From an uncultured Mycoplasmatota bacterium (GTDB taxonomy: Bacteria > Bacillota_I > Bacilli_A > RF39 > UBA660): a stretch of DNA of 52,228 nucleotides. The stretch lies in NCBI GenBank assembly GCA_946553095.1, contig CAMNRN010000003.1:1-52228 (forward strand). Reading direction: 5' to 3'. Below, in pieces: positions 26,251 through 34,641 of the stretch. The translations under genes and the position numbers were made by a program. The notes below the pieces were generated by a model that saw only the letters and a program-made list of their open reading frames with translations, was not told the DNA's origin and did not search any database. Within the stretch, counting starts at the first letter, position 1, and every line of letters starts with the position of its first letter.

Positions 26251-27819
26251 ATGGAGAATAAAAAGAAAAACATGTTATTGGTTATAACGCTATTTACATT
26301 GATAATCCTAGTATTTGGTGCAACATATGCTTATTTTGTGGCTCAAACGGGGAATGCTCAAAGTGCTAATATTAATGTGACAGCAAATACGACAGATAGT
26401 TTGATGTTTTCGGTAGGAAAAGATTTAAGCTTAAATGTAACTCAAGAAAATTTTGGTGAAGGAGCAGGTAATGTAAGTGATGCCACAACAGCTAAAGCAA
26501 CACTAATAGCTAATAATAAAACAAATGCTGCAAGTTATAATTATTATCTCTATTTATTTGTTGGGAAAAATGAGTTTGTATATACAACAGAAGAAAGAAC
26601 ACCAGAAATATTATTGCAAGTAACCAGACCAGATGGAACAGTACTTACAAGTCTAGAAGGATTAAATTATGTAACAGTAGGGGATACATCGGGATTTGAT
26701 ATTACAACTAGAAAAGGATTAGTAACAATTGCAAATAGCAAACTAATTGAAGTGTTAGAAAGTAATACTGAGCATAAAACAGAAGAAGAATGGCAAGTAG
26801 GAATAGCGTTTGTGAATCTAGATAGTAATCAACAAGAAAATACAGGAAAACAATTTAATGCCCAGTTAAAGATACAACAAGAAGAGTTAATATATAATAT
26901 AGGTTCGGTATGTAAAGGTCAAAATATGGCAGAATGTATTAAAGAAAATTATGAATTAGATAGTTCAATTTATTATCATAGCGAAATACTAGCTAACGGA
27001 GCAGGAGATAATTCATATAGATATGCAGGAGCTCATGATACAGTAAAAAACTTTGTATGCTTTGGAACAGATGCAGAGACCTGCCCAAATGATAACTTAT
27101 ATAGAATAATTGGTGTATTTGATAATGGGGTTAAATTAATCAAATATGATTATGCGACAAAAGAACAACTAGGAACAGGAGGAGATTATTCTCAGGAAAC
27201 AGATCCAAGTACAACATATTACAAAGGAAGTCAAAGTAAGATAAGTACATATTATTGGAATAATGTAAATACTAGCAATTCAAAAGCAAACTGGAATGAA
27301 AGTAGACTAAATACAGTTAATTTGAATGGAACATACTTAAATAATCTGGGAAGTGTATGGACAAACAAAATAGCAACAACAACATGGAATGTGGGAGGAA
27401 TGAGTGCAGCTAATGGAAGAGAAAAGGATGCCAAGACAGCATATGACTATGAAGTAGGTGCAAACAAAACAAATAAAACATACGAAGCAAAGATAGGATT
27501 AATGTATTTAAGTGATTACTATTATGGAGCATTACCAAACCATTGGACAAAACCAGGATGTGATAATACAAGTGGAGGAGAAACAAGAGATTATAGAATA
27601 GCTGTGAATGAAAACTGGATGTATATGGGGTATGTTGAATGGACAATATCGCCGTCTACGGACACTACGAATTATGCGTTCGGTGTGAGTACGACTGGGC
27701 TTGTGAGCAACGGCATCGTGTTCAGCGTCGGTGCGGTTCGTCCTACATTTAATTTAGTTCCAAGTGTGGAACTAGCAAGTGGAACAGGTACCAAGGCAGA
27801 TCCTTACAGAATTTCGTGA
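26251..27819 (+). CDS. Surface protein with TasA/camelysin-like N-terminus and DGR-type variable C-terminus (paralogue 1)
   Basis: This 522-aa protein has an N-terminal signal/membrane helix (LLVITLFTLIILVFGATYAYF) typical of TasA/CalY-like fibre proteins. A beta-rich region (about 40-210) follows, then a domain from about 225 to the end with FVCFGTD, NLYRIIGVFDNGVKLIKYDY, TTTWNVGGMS and a final VRPTFNLVPSVEL...DPYRI. Residues 476-498 (27676-27744) are a variable cassette of 61% GC and 12% A, in which the free positions all use NNY codons. ATG 26251 has AGTAGGT upstream; the frame opens at 26218 inside the -10 box, so the longer form is not translated. Function: probably a diversified surface ligand-binding protein. 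Confidence 0.75.
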   Translation: MENKKKNMLLVITLFTLIILVFGATYAYFVAQTGNAQSANINVTANTTDSLMFSVGKDLSLNVTQENFGEGAGNVSDATTAKATLIANNKTNAASYNYYLYLFVGKNEFVYTTEERTPEILLQVTRPDGTVLTSLEGLNYVTVGDTSGFDITTRKGLVTIANSKLIEVLESNTEHKTEEEWQVGIAFVNLDSNQQENTGKQFNAQLKIQQEELIYNIGSVCKGQNMAECIKENYELDSSIYYHSEILANGAGDNSYRYAGAHDTVKNFVCFGTDAETCPNDNLYRIIGVFDNGVKLIKYDYATKEQLGTGGDYSQETDPSTTYYKGSQSKISTYYWNNVNTSNSKANWNESRLNTVNLNGTYLNNLGSVWTNKIATTTWNVGGMSAANGREKDAKTAYDYEVGANKTNKTYEAKIGLMYLSDYYYGALPNHWTKPGCDNTSGGETRDYRIAVNENWMYMGYVEWTISPSTDTTNYAFGVSTTGLVSNGIVFSVGAVRPTFNLVPSVELASGTGTKADPYRIS

Positions 27820-27868
27820 TAATTGAAGGCTAAGTTTGGTCTTTTTTTGGTGGAAAGGAATTTAGTCT

Positions 27869-27895
27869 CTAGCACTTATGGTTGACAAGTGCTAA
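27869..27895 (+). promoter_or_regulatory. CIRCE operator (HrcA site)
   Basis: The inverted repeat CTAGCACTT (27869-27877), 9-bp spacer, AAGTGCTAA (27887-27895) matches the CIRCE consensus TTAGCACTC-N9-GAGTGCTAA with few changes. It overlaps the -35 box of the hsp20 promoter, which fits HrcA repression. Confidence 0.88.
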
Positions 27896-27910
27896 TGATG
27901 GTGATATACT
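27882..27910 (+). promoter_or_regulatory. sigma-A promoter of hsp20
   Basis: TTGACA (27882-27887) within the CIRCE element, 17 bp, then TATACT (27905-27910). The leader to the ATG is about 65 nt. Confidence 0.8.
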
Positions 27911-27980
27911 TAAGATGTTGATGGGAAATCAACATAAACATTTATAACATAAATGGAGTATGAAAGGAAGATGATGATTT

Positions 27981-28355
27981 ATGTTACCTAGTAGAATGTT
28001 TTTTGATGATATGTTTAATGATATGAGTTACGATAATAAAACTCGTTGTGATATTTATGAAGTTGATAGTCAAATTTTTATAGAAATGGATGCACCGGGT
28101 TATAAGAAAAGTGATATAAAAGTCGAATGTAATAAGGGAAATATTACGATAAAACTAGAAAAAGAAACGAAAGATGAACAAAATAGAAAATATTTGCATC
28201 GCGAGAGAAAAGTCTTTGGAAAAATTGAAAGAACATTTCATATTGAAGATATGGATGAGGAGTCTATTACGGCTGAATTTAAAGATGGTATTTTGGTGAT
28301 TACCATTAATAAGCAAGATGAAAATAAGAATAAAAAACTAATTGAGATTAAGTAG
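27981..28355 (+). CDS. hsp20: Small heat shock protein, Hsp20 family
   Basis: This 124-aa protein is an alpha-crystallin-type chaperone that holds unfolding proteins. It has FIEMDAPGYKKSDIKVE, RERKVFGKIERTF and the conserved DGILVITINK block. It is slightly shorter than usual (about 140-150 aa) at both ends. AAAGGAAG lies 10 bp before the ATG; nearby ATGs at 27971 and 27974 are out of frame. Its CIRCE operator predicts heat induction through HrcA. It is the only heat-shock gene in the window. Confidence 0.93.
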   Translation: MLPSRMFFDDMFNDMSYDNKTRCDIYEVDSQIFIEMDAPGYKKSDIKVECNKGNITIKLEKETKDEQNRKYLHRERKVFGKIERTFHIEDMDEESITAEFKDGILVITINKQDENKNKKLIEIK

Positions 28356-28361
28356 TATTTG

Positions 28362-28392
28362 CTAGATTATGAAAAGATAATCTAGTTTTTTT
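28362..28392 (+). terminator. Rho-independent terminator after hsp20
   Basis: A perfect 9-bp stem CTAGATTAT/ATAATCTAG (28362-28370 and 28377-28385), 6-nt loop, then seven T's. Confidence 0.92.
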
Positions 28393-28429
28393 ATTTAATT
28401 TTGTGATAAACTATGTGGGAGTGGTATTT

Positions 28430-28660
28430 ATGGATTTTTTAAAACAAGTTGGAAATATTTTGATAACGGAAAAAGAACTTGATATCTTAAAAAAATATCA
28501 AATTAATGTTAATGAACATTCTATGATTGATGAAGTTTTGCTTTTAATTGATCGTTTTCTTGCGGATTCTTATGATTTGAGTGATGAAGAGTATGAAGAA
28601 TTAGATTATGTAGCGTCATGTTTAAATGAACGTAAATATTATTTAGGAAGTCCAAAATGA
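28430..28660 (+). CDS. Small protein of unknown function
   Basis: This 76-aa soluble, acidic protein is predicted to be helical (ITEKELDILKKYQINV, then SDEEYEELDYVASCLNERKYY). The frame opens at a GTG (28403), but GGGAGTGG at 28417-28424 fits ATG 28430. Its stop overlaps the start of tag by 4 bp (ATGA), so the two are co-translated. I do not recognise a family. Confidence 0.7.
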   Translation: MDFLKQVGNILITEKELDILKKYQINVNEHSMIDEVLLLIDRFLADSYDLSDEEYEELDYVASCLNERKYYLGSPK

Positions 28661-29202
28661 AAAGATGTTCTTGGGTTAATTTAAATAATCAACTTTATGT
28701 TAAATATCATGATGATGAATGGGGAATTCCTAAATTTGATGACAATGTTTTGTTTGAGTTTTTGGTTTTAGAAATGTTTCAGGCTGGTTTGTCATGGGAA
28801 ATTATTCTTAATAAAAGGGAGAGTTTTCGCAAATCTTTTGATGATTTTCAGATTGATAAAATTATTTCTTATGATGAAGATAAAGTATTAAAGTTGATGC
28901 AAGATAAAAGTATTATTAGAAATAAAAGAAAGATACAGGCAATGATAAAGAATGCTTCTGTTTTTAAAAGTATTCAAGAAGAATTTGGAAGTTTTGCTAA
29001 TTATATTTGGTCTTATACAAATGGGGAAATAGTTAAAAGTAATGTGGTTAGATCTACTAGTCCTTTATCGGATGAGATATCTTGTGATTTACAAAAAAGA
29101 GGTATGTCATTTGTGGGAAGTACCATTATATATTCTTATTTGCAAGCAATTGGGATAATTAATGATCATGATATTGATTGTTTTAAGTGTTGTAAAGTGT
29201 AA
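28657..29202 (+). CDS. tag: DNA-3-methyladenine glycosylase I
   Basis: This 181-aa enzyme excises 3-methyladenine from alkylated DNA. It starts MKRCSWVN with YHDDEWG and EMFQAGLSWEIILNKRE, and has ANYIWSY. The zinc ligands known in the E. coli enzyme are present as Cys4, His18, His171 and Cys175 (NDHDIDCFKC). Length is normal. It follows the small 28430 gene with a 4-bp overlap. Confidence 0.95.
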   Translation: MKRCSWVNLNNQLYVKYHDDEWGIPKFDDNVLFEFLVLEMFQAGLSWEIILNKRESFRKSFDDFQIDKIISYDEDKVLKLMQDKSIIRNKRKIQAMIKNASVFKSIQEEFGSFANYIWSYTNGEIVKSNVVRSTSPLSDEISCDLQKRGMSFVGSTIIYSYLQAIGIINDHDIDCFKCCKV

Positions 29203-29218
29203 TGAGGTGTTTTATAAT
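29190..29218 (+). promoter_or_regulatory. sigma-A promoter of the HipA-like gene
   Basis: TTGTAA (29190-29195), 17 bp, then TATAAT (29213-29218). It overlaps the 3' end of tag. AAGGAG at 29231-29236 serves ATG 29248. Confidence 0.65.
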
Positions 29219-29247
29219 ATGGCTCGTGAAAAGGAGTAGCATTTAAA

Positions 29248-30234
29248 ATGAAACGAGTTAATGGATATATAGATGTAGGTAGTCTTTTTAATATTTCTTG
29301 TCTTGATTTATATAATTATCGAAGAGTAATTAAAGAATTGTTGAAAAATAAAGATGTGGAAGTTTATAAAACAAAATATGGAAAGTTGAATTTTTCTTTT
29401 TTTGTTGATGGTGTTAAATATTATTTTAAATATGATAGTTTAATCAATAGTTATAGTGAACTTGTGATGGAAGAAATTGGTCTTCTTTTAAAAATACCAT
29501 GTGTTTCCTATGATTTGGCGATAGTTGGTAATGTTAAGGGAGTTTTATCACGATCTTTTGAAAAAGATGATGGCGTTATTTTATTAGGACTAGATTTAGT
29601 AAAAGAATATTATGGTAATAGGGGAGACGTTTTTAGTATTTCTTTAAATAGTGGAAGTGATACGACGAATTTCGAGATATATAATAATTTGGAAGCAATT
29701 TGGGAAATGCTAGAAAGTCGATATAAAAATCATCCAGATCGAGATAAAGTAGTGACATATTTGATGGGCTCTTTAGTTAGGTATTTGCTATTTGCATTTT
29801 TAACAGGGCAATCAGATCAACATCTTGGTAATTGGGGGATTATTGAGTATGATGATGGAAGAATAGAATTTTTGCCTTTTTATGACAATGAAAGATTTAT
29901 GTCTTCTTCTCCAGCGGTCCTAACTTTACGCTTTTTCGTAAGTCGTGATATTACTTATGTCAATAAATATAATCTTTTTCTTTCGGGAACATTAAAAGAT
30001 AATTTTGACTATTTTCAAAAAGTTAGTTGCTTGGAGTATACGTTAGTGCTTCAGGAAGCTTTAGGTTTATTAAGTGATGAAAGTTTGAAATATATTATAG
30101 ATAGAATTGAAAAAAAGACCCAGGCGAAGATGCCAAATGATATACAAAATGATTTGTTTTCGAGGTTTAAAGAACATCGGAAATTTTTAGAAATTATTTT
30201 AAATGATAAATCACGAGTTAGAAAAAGATTTTAA
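29248..30234 (+). CDS. HipA-like kinase-fold protein, solitary
   Basis: This 328-aa protein has the features of the HipA C-terminal kinase fold. A beta-hairpin carries Lys61 (KYYFKYDS), the catalytic loop is GQSDQHLGNWG with Asp190 and Asn195, and the metal-binding stretch is FYDNE (211-215). It lacks the HipA N-terminal subdomain and there is no HipB antitoxin beside it. Similar solitary proteins occur in Firmicutes, and CtkA-type kinases are related. Kinase activity is likely but the target is unknown. It has its own promoter. Confidence 0.7.
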   Translation: MKRVNGYIDVGSLFNISCLDLYNYRRVIKELLKNKDVEVYKTKYGKLNFSFFVDGVKYYFKYDSLINSYSELVMEEIGLLLKIPCVSYDLAIVGNVKGVLSRSFEKDDGVILLGLDLVKEYYGNRGDVFSISLNSGSDTTNFEIYNNLEAIWEMLESRYKNHPDRDKVVTYLMGSLVRYLLFAFLTGQSDQHLGNWGIIEYDDGRIEFLPFYDNERFMSSSPAVLTLRFFVSRDITYVNKYNLFLSGTLKDNFDYFQKVSCLEYTLVLQEALGLLSDESLKYIIDRIEKKTQAKMPNDIQNDLFSRFKEHRKFLEIILNDKSRVRKRF

Positions 30235-30346
30235 CTCTTTTTATTTTGTTGTTTTTTAGGTATAATTAAAGTGGAAATGATTATGGATAGAACTTGGCAT
30301 AATAAATCTTGTTTTATCTTTTTTAAAATTATAGGAAGTGAATAAA

Positions 30347-32485
30347 ATGAATGAAGAGATTATAAAAAAAGTCAGTGAGAAGTTGAATTTTAAGGATTTT
30401 CAAATTAAGAATGTTGTGCAAATGCTTAGTGAAGGTGCAACAATACCTTTTATGGCGAGATATCGAAAAGAAATTACAGGAAATCTTAATGAAGAGGAAC
30501 TTCGAAGTATTGAAACAGAATATAATTATGCTGTTAATTTAAATGCTCGAAAAGAAGATGTTAAACGATTAATTCAAGAAAAAGGAATGCTTACACTTGA
30601 TATCGCTAAAGCTATAGATGAGGCAGAAAAATTAAGTGAAGTGGAAGATATTTATTTGCCATTTAAAGAAAAACGGAAAACGAAAGGAACCGAGGCAATT
30701 AAATTGGGACTAGAGCCTTTGGCAAAGCTCATTATGACTTTTCCTAATAAAACAGCTTCAGAATTAGCTAAACCTTTTTTAACTGATCAAGTAAAAACTG
30801 TAGATGAAGCAATAACAAATGCTGGTTATATTATTGCAGATATTATAAGTGATAATCCTAAATATCGTAAATGGTGTAGAAATCATTATTATTATAATGG
30901 GTTAGTTAAGGGAAAATTGAAAAAGGGAGCAGAAGATATAAACAAAGTATATGAGATTTATTATGATTTTGAATCTAAGATTACAGAAATGCGTCCTCAT
31001 CGAACTTTGGCTATAAATCGAGCTGAGAAAGAAAAAGTTATAACTTATAGTTTAAGTGTTGATTCTAAAAAGATTTTAGAGTATTTGAACAGAGAAGTTA
31101 TCAAAAAAAGTGACTTTCCTTTGAAAGAAAAAGTTCTAGAATTTATTTTAGATGCTTGGAAAAGGCTTATGGAACCAAGTTTAGAAAGAGATATTAAAGC
31201 AGAACTTTATGATAAAGCCAGTCAATTTGGTATTCAGGAGTTTGGAAATAATTTGGAAAATCTTCTTCTTACACCACCGATTAAAGAAAGGGTAGTCTTA
31301 GGCTTTGATCCAGCTTTTCGGACAGGTTGTAAATTAGCGGTATTATCTCATGTTGGTGAGGTTTTAGAAATTGGCGTGATTTATCCTCATGAACCTAAAA
31401 ATCAAGTAGCTGAGGCTGAGAAAATAATGCTCGACTTGATTAAAAAATATGATGTTAAAATTATTGCGATTGGAAATGGGACAGCATCTAGAGAAAGTGA
31501 AACTTTTGTATCAAATCTTATTAAAAATAATAATTTGGATGTTAAGTTTGTAATTGTTAGTGAAGCAGGAGCAAGTGTTTATTCAGCTAGTCCTTTAGCT
31601 AAAAAAGAATTTCCAGATTATTCAGTTGAACAAAGAAGTGCGGTTAGTATTGGTCGAAGATTGCAAGACTCTTTATCAGAATTAGTTAAAATTGATCCTA
31701 AAAGTATTGGTGTTGGATTATATCAACATGATTTAAAACAAAAAGAACTTGATGAAGAATTAGGGTTTGTTGTAAGTAAGATTGTTAATAAAATTGGCGT
31801 TAATTTAAATAATGCTAGTGAGAGTATTTTGAACTATGTTTCGGGGTTGAATAAAAAAGTTATAAAAAATATTCTTGATTATAAGAAAAAGTATGGTTCT
31901 TTTAAAAATCGAAAAGAACTTAAAAAAACGGGAATGGATGATTTTACCTTTTTGCAATGTGCTGGTTTCCTTCGCGTTTTTGGCGAGTTTCCTCTTGATA
32001 AGACTAATATTCATCCAGAAGATTATGAATTAGTAACAAAAATTTTGAGTGATTATGATCTCGATATAAATACGGTAGGTACACTAGTTATGCAAAATAA
32101 ATTAGATTCTGTAAATAGTGAGGAAGTTATAAAAAAATATGATATTTCTAGAGAAAAATGGGAACTAATCAAAACTAATTTGGTTAATGGTGTGATTGAT
32201 CCGCGTGATGATGTTAAGCAAATGGTTTTGCGAAGTGATGTTCTATCAATCGATGATTTAGAATTGGGAATGTCTTTGGAAGGTACAGTTCGTAATGTGA
32301 CTTCTTTTGGGGCTTTTGTAGATATCGGGCTTCATGATGATGGTTTAGTTCATATTTCAAAAATGAGTAAAGGTTTTGTTAAACATCCAAGCGAAATATT
32401 AAAAGTTGGAGATATTATTAACGTTTTTATTTGTGGAATAGATAAGGATAAAGGTCGGGTTAATTTATCTTTGATAGAGGAGTAG
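30347..32485 (+). CDS. tex: Tex family transcription accessory protein
   Basis: This 712-aa nucleic-acid-binding protein has the Tex N-terminal domain (FMARYRKEITGNL), the YqgF/RNase-H-like domain (VLGFDPAFRTGCKLAVLS, GNGTASRESE), a helix-hairpin-helix region (NASESILNYVSGL) and a C-terminal S1 domain (GTVRNVTSFGAFVDIGLHDDGLVH). Tex is implicated in transcription and stress tolerance. The frame opens with GTG 30338, but TAGGAAG at 30332-30338 fits ATG 30347. A TATAAT is at 30261-30266 with no clear -35. Positions 30235-30346 hold nothing else I recognise. Confidence 0.94.
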   Translation: MNEEIIKKVSEKLNFKDFQIKNVVQMLSEGATIPFMARYRKEITGNLNEEELRSIETEYNYAVNLNARKEDVKRLIQEKGMLTLDIAKAIDEAEKLSEVEDIYLPFKEKRKTKGTEAIKLGLEPLAKLIMTFPNKTASELAKPFLTDQVKTVDEAITNAGYIIADIISDNPKYRKWCRNHYYYNGLVKGKLKKGAEDINKVYEIYYDFESKITEMRPHRTLAINRAEKEKVITYSLSVDSKKILEYLNREVIKKSDFPLKEKVLEFILDAWKRLMEPSLERDIKAELYDKASQFGIQEFGNNLENLLLTPPIKERVVLGFDPAFRTGCKLAVLSHVGEVLEIGVIYPHEPKNQVAEAEKIMLDLIKKYDVKIIAIGNGTASRESETFVSNLIKNNNLDVKFVIVSEAGASVYSASPLAKKEFPDYSVEQRSAVSIGRRLQDSLSELVKIDPKSIGVGLYQHDLKQKELDEELGFVVSKIVNKIGVNLNNASESILNYVSGLNKKVIKNILDYKKKYGSFKNRKELKKTGMDDFTFLQCAGFLRVFGEFPLDKTNIHPEDYELVTKILSDYDLDINTVGTLVMQNKLDSVNSEEVIKKYDISREKWELIKTNLVNGVIDPRDDVKQMVLRSDVLSIDDLELGMSLEGTVRNVTSFGAFVDIGLHDDGLVHISKMSKGFVKHPSEILKVGDIINVFICGIDKDKGRVNLSLIEE

Positions 32486-32488
32486 ATG

Positions 32489-33193
32489 ATGAAATTAATT
32501 TTAAGAATAATTGTTATTGTTATTTCGATTGTTTTGGCGGTGGTGTTATTATTAATTTTAATTAATTTAACTTTTTTCAAAGAGTATTATAAAACTGAGT
32601 TTATGGATTCGGATGGAATACCTTTGACAAAATATGTTTATCATATGAATTCTAGCACGGATTTTAAAGGGAACTTTATGACATTTGTTTCTTATCAAGA
32701 TTTACAAAATATTAAAGATAATTATGTTGATAAATTGGAATCTTGTTATGGAAAATATTATTATGATGATAAGAATCATGTTACTTTACTTAATTATAAA
32801 ATAAATGATCAGGGAATGTATAGAACTTTAAATATATAATATCAATATGATAATTATTGTAGTAATGATTATAAATTAGAAGATGATTGGATTAATGTTT
32901 ATAGAGAGAAAAGTAAACTTGAGGAGTCATCAATTACGGTTACAAATACAGTTTTATTGATGTTAGAGTTGGAAAGCGCTGAAAAGGTAGAAAATCCTAT
33001 TATTGATGATTCATATGAAAGTAAATCTACTATTAGTTTGTTGTGTTCACAAAAAGGAGCAAATAAATATACTTTGGAAATTAAAGACTTTAGTGAAAAT
33101 GAAGTTGTAGTTGTAAAAACATTAAATAATCAAAAGAAATTTATCGTTTATAAGTTAGAAAATGCCTTTCTTTATTTGAGAAATTTAATGTAG
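32489..33193 (+). pseudogene. Membrane-anchored protein gene interrupted by an in-frame TAA
   Basis: The first part (32489-32839) encodes an N-terminal membrane helix and a soluble segment, ending in TAA at 32837-32839 after RTLNI. The same frame then continues open for 117 codons without any other stop, to the TAG at 33191-33193 (YQYDNYCSNDYKLEDDW and on). Together they would be a single protein of about 234 aa. GAGGAG at 32477-32482 serves ATG 32489. A later ATG at 32957 has no good ribosome site. The family is unknown. A sequencing error or stop-codon readthrough is possible. Confidence 0.65.
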
Positions 33194-33253
33194 ATTAGAG
33201 AATGTTTCTTTAATAATTTGACCACTTATGATAAAATATCATTGGTGGTTTTT

Positions 33254-34009
33254 ATGTTAAATATAAAAAACTTAACAGTATCTGTACAAGAAAAAACAGT
33301 GTTAAAGGATTTTGATTTACAAATTGTTGATGGGGAAATTCATGTAATAATGGGGCCTAATGGAGTAGGGAAAAGTACTCTTTGTAAAGTATTAATGAAA
33401 GATCCTCTCTATGAAATTGTAACTGGAGAGGTTTGGTGGAATGAAAAAAATTTGGCAAAATTAAGTCCAACTGAAATTGCTCGAGAAAAAGTTTATTTGC
33501 TTAATCAAAGTCCAATGGCGATTGAAGGTGTTTCTACAGCAGAAATGCTTAGAATGGCTTTGTCAGAAAATTCACAGGATAGAATTGATATATTTGCATT
33601 TAATAAAAAATTAGAAGAAATATGTAAGAGTTTAGATCTTCCAAATAATTTTGTACATAGAGAAATTAATGTCGGAATGAGCGGAGGAGAAAGAAAGAAA
33701 AATGAACTTTTACAAATGTGGGTTTTAGAGCCAAAGTTAATTTTACTCGATGAGATTGATTCTGGTCTTGATGTTGATGCTTTGAAAATAGTAGCAAAGT
33801 CTTTTTTAGAATATTGTGAAAAGTTTCATCCAACGGTGATCGTGATTACTCATCATCAACATTTGTTAGATTATATTAAACCTGATAAAGTTCATGTTTT
33901 GCAAAATGGAAAAATTGTTCAAAGTGGGGATTTGACTTTAGCAAAGAGAATTGAAAATGAAGGTTTTTCTAAGCCATTTGATATAAGTGGGATAAAAGAA
34001 AATGAATAA
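33254..34009 (+). CDS. sufC: Fe-S cluster assembly ATPase SufC
   Basis: This 251-aa ABC-type ATPase of the SUF machinery has Walker A GPNGVGKS (34-41), signature MSGGERKKNELLQ, Walker B LILLDEIDSGLDVDAL and VITHHQHLL. These are typical of SufC, which drives the SufB/SufD scaffold. The frame opens upstream at 33218, but GGTGG at 33244-33248 precedes ATG 33254. An extended -10 TGATAAAAT at 33229-33237 may be its promoter. It overlaps the next gene by 8 bp. Confidence 0.94.
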   Translation: MLNIKNLTVSVQEKTVLKDFDLQIVDGEIHVIMGPNGVGKSTLCKVLMKDPLYEIVTGEVWWNEKNLAKLSPTEIAREKVYLLNQSPMAIEGVSTAEMLRMALSENSQDRIDIFAFNKKLEEICKSLDLPNNFVHREINVGMSGGERKKNELLQMWVLEPKLILLDEIDSGLDVDALKIVAKSFLEYCEKFHPTVIVITHHQHLLDYIKPDKVHVLQNGKIVQSGDLTLAKRIENEGFSKPFDISGIKENE

Positions 34010-34628
34010 AATACAGGTAGATGTAGAAGAATTTGTTGTAAGGGATGTAGAAGCGGTTTTAGACATATTAACTTCCAAGGTATGTTTTTATGTGTATGGG
34101 CATAATGTAGTGAAATTAAATATTTTACATGAGGTTTGTTTGGATATATTTTTATATGATGATAGTAGTTTAGAAATAAAAACAATGCAACAGGGAAAAA
34201 AGGGAGATTATAAAATAAATATTAAGCAATATAATAGAACAAATTTTGTTTATAAAGAGGGAATTGATAGTGAATTTGCTAGTCAGTTAGTTATAGAAAA
34301 TGTTATTTTGGGAAATGATAATAAGAGTGAAATAGTAGTTAGAAGTGTGCAAAAAAAGGCTAAGATAGGCTTATATATTGCAGCTCATGTAAATAAAGGA
34401 ACAAAGAATAATGAGATTGTTGAAGATGTAAAAGGAATTAATCATGGAGGAAAAATATTAATAGAACCAAATATGATGATTAATTCAAGTGAAGTTATGG
34501 CTAATCATTTTGTTACAATAGGAACGATTCCAAGTAGTGATTTATTTTACTTAGAAAGCAAAGGACTTAGCCAAGCGAGGGCTGAACAACTTATTTTGGA
34601 AGGATTTTTAAAAGAAATCTGGAAATAG
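34002..34628 (+). CDS. sufD: Short SufB/SufD-family scaffold protein
   Basis: This 208-aa protein corresponds to the C-terminal beta-helix half of SufB/SufD (usually 400-460 aa). It has the family end GINHGGKILIEPNMMINSSE, then MANHFVTIG and LFYLESKGLSQARAEQLILEGF. The Fe-S and SufC-contact region is therefore retained but the N-terminal half is absent. No second SufB gene follows sufU. It probably forms a minimal SufC-SufB/D complex. Naming it sufD rather than sufB is uncertain. Confidence 0.8.
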   Translation: MNKIQVDVEEFVVRDVEAVLDILTSKVCFYVYGHNVVKLNILHEVCLDIFLYDDSSLEIKTMQQGKKGDYKINIKQYNRTNFVYKEGIDSEFASQLVIENVILGNDNKSEIVVRSVQKKAKIGLYIAAHVNKGTKNNEIVEDVKGINHGGKILIEPNMMINSSEVMANHFVTIGTIPSSDLFYLESKGLSQARAEQLILEGFLKEIWK

Positions 34629-34641
34629 AGGAGGTGATAAT

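Noticed and set aside
27820-27860. Terminator directly after paralogue 1
   Set aside because: There is a T run, but the only stem (GGCT/GGTC) depends on wobble pairs and is too weak to support.
33218-33237. TTGACC-N8-TAAAAT as a sigma-A promoter for sufC
   Set aside because: The spacer is far too short; only the extended -10 remains plausible, so it is mentioned in the sufC entry but not annotated.
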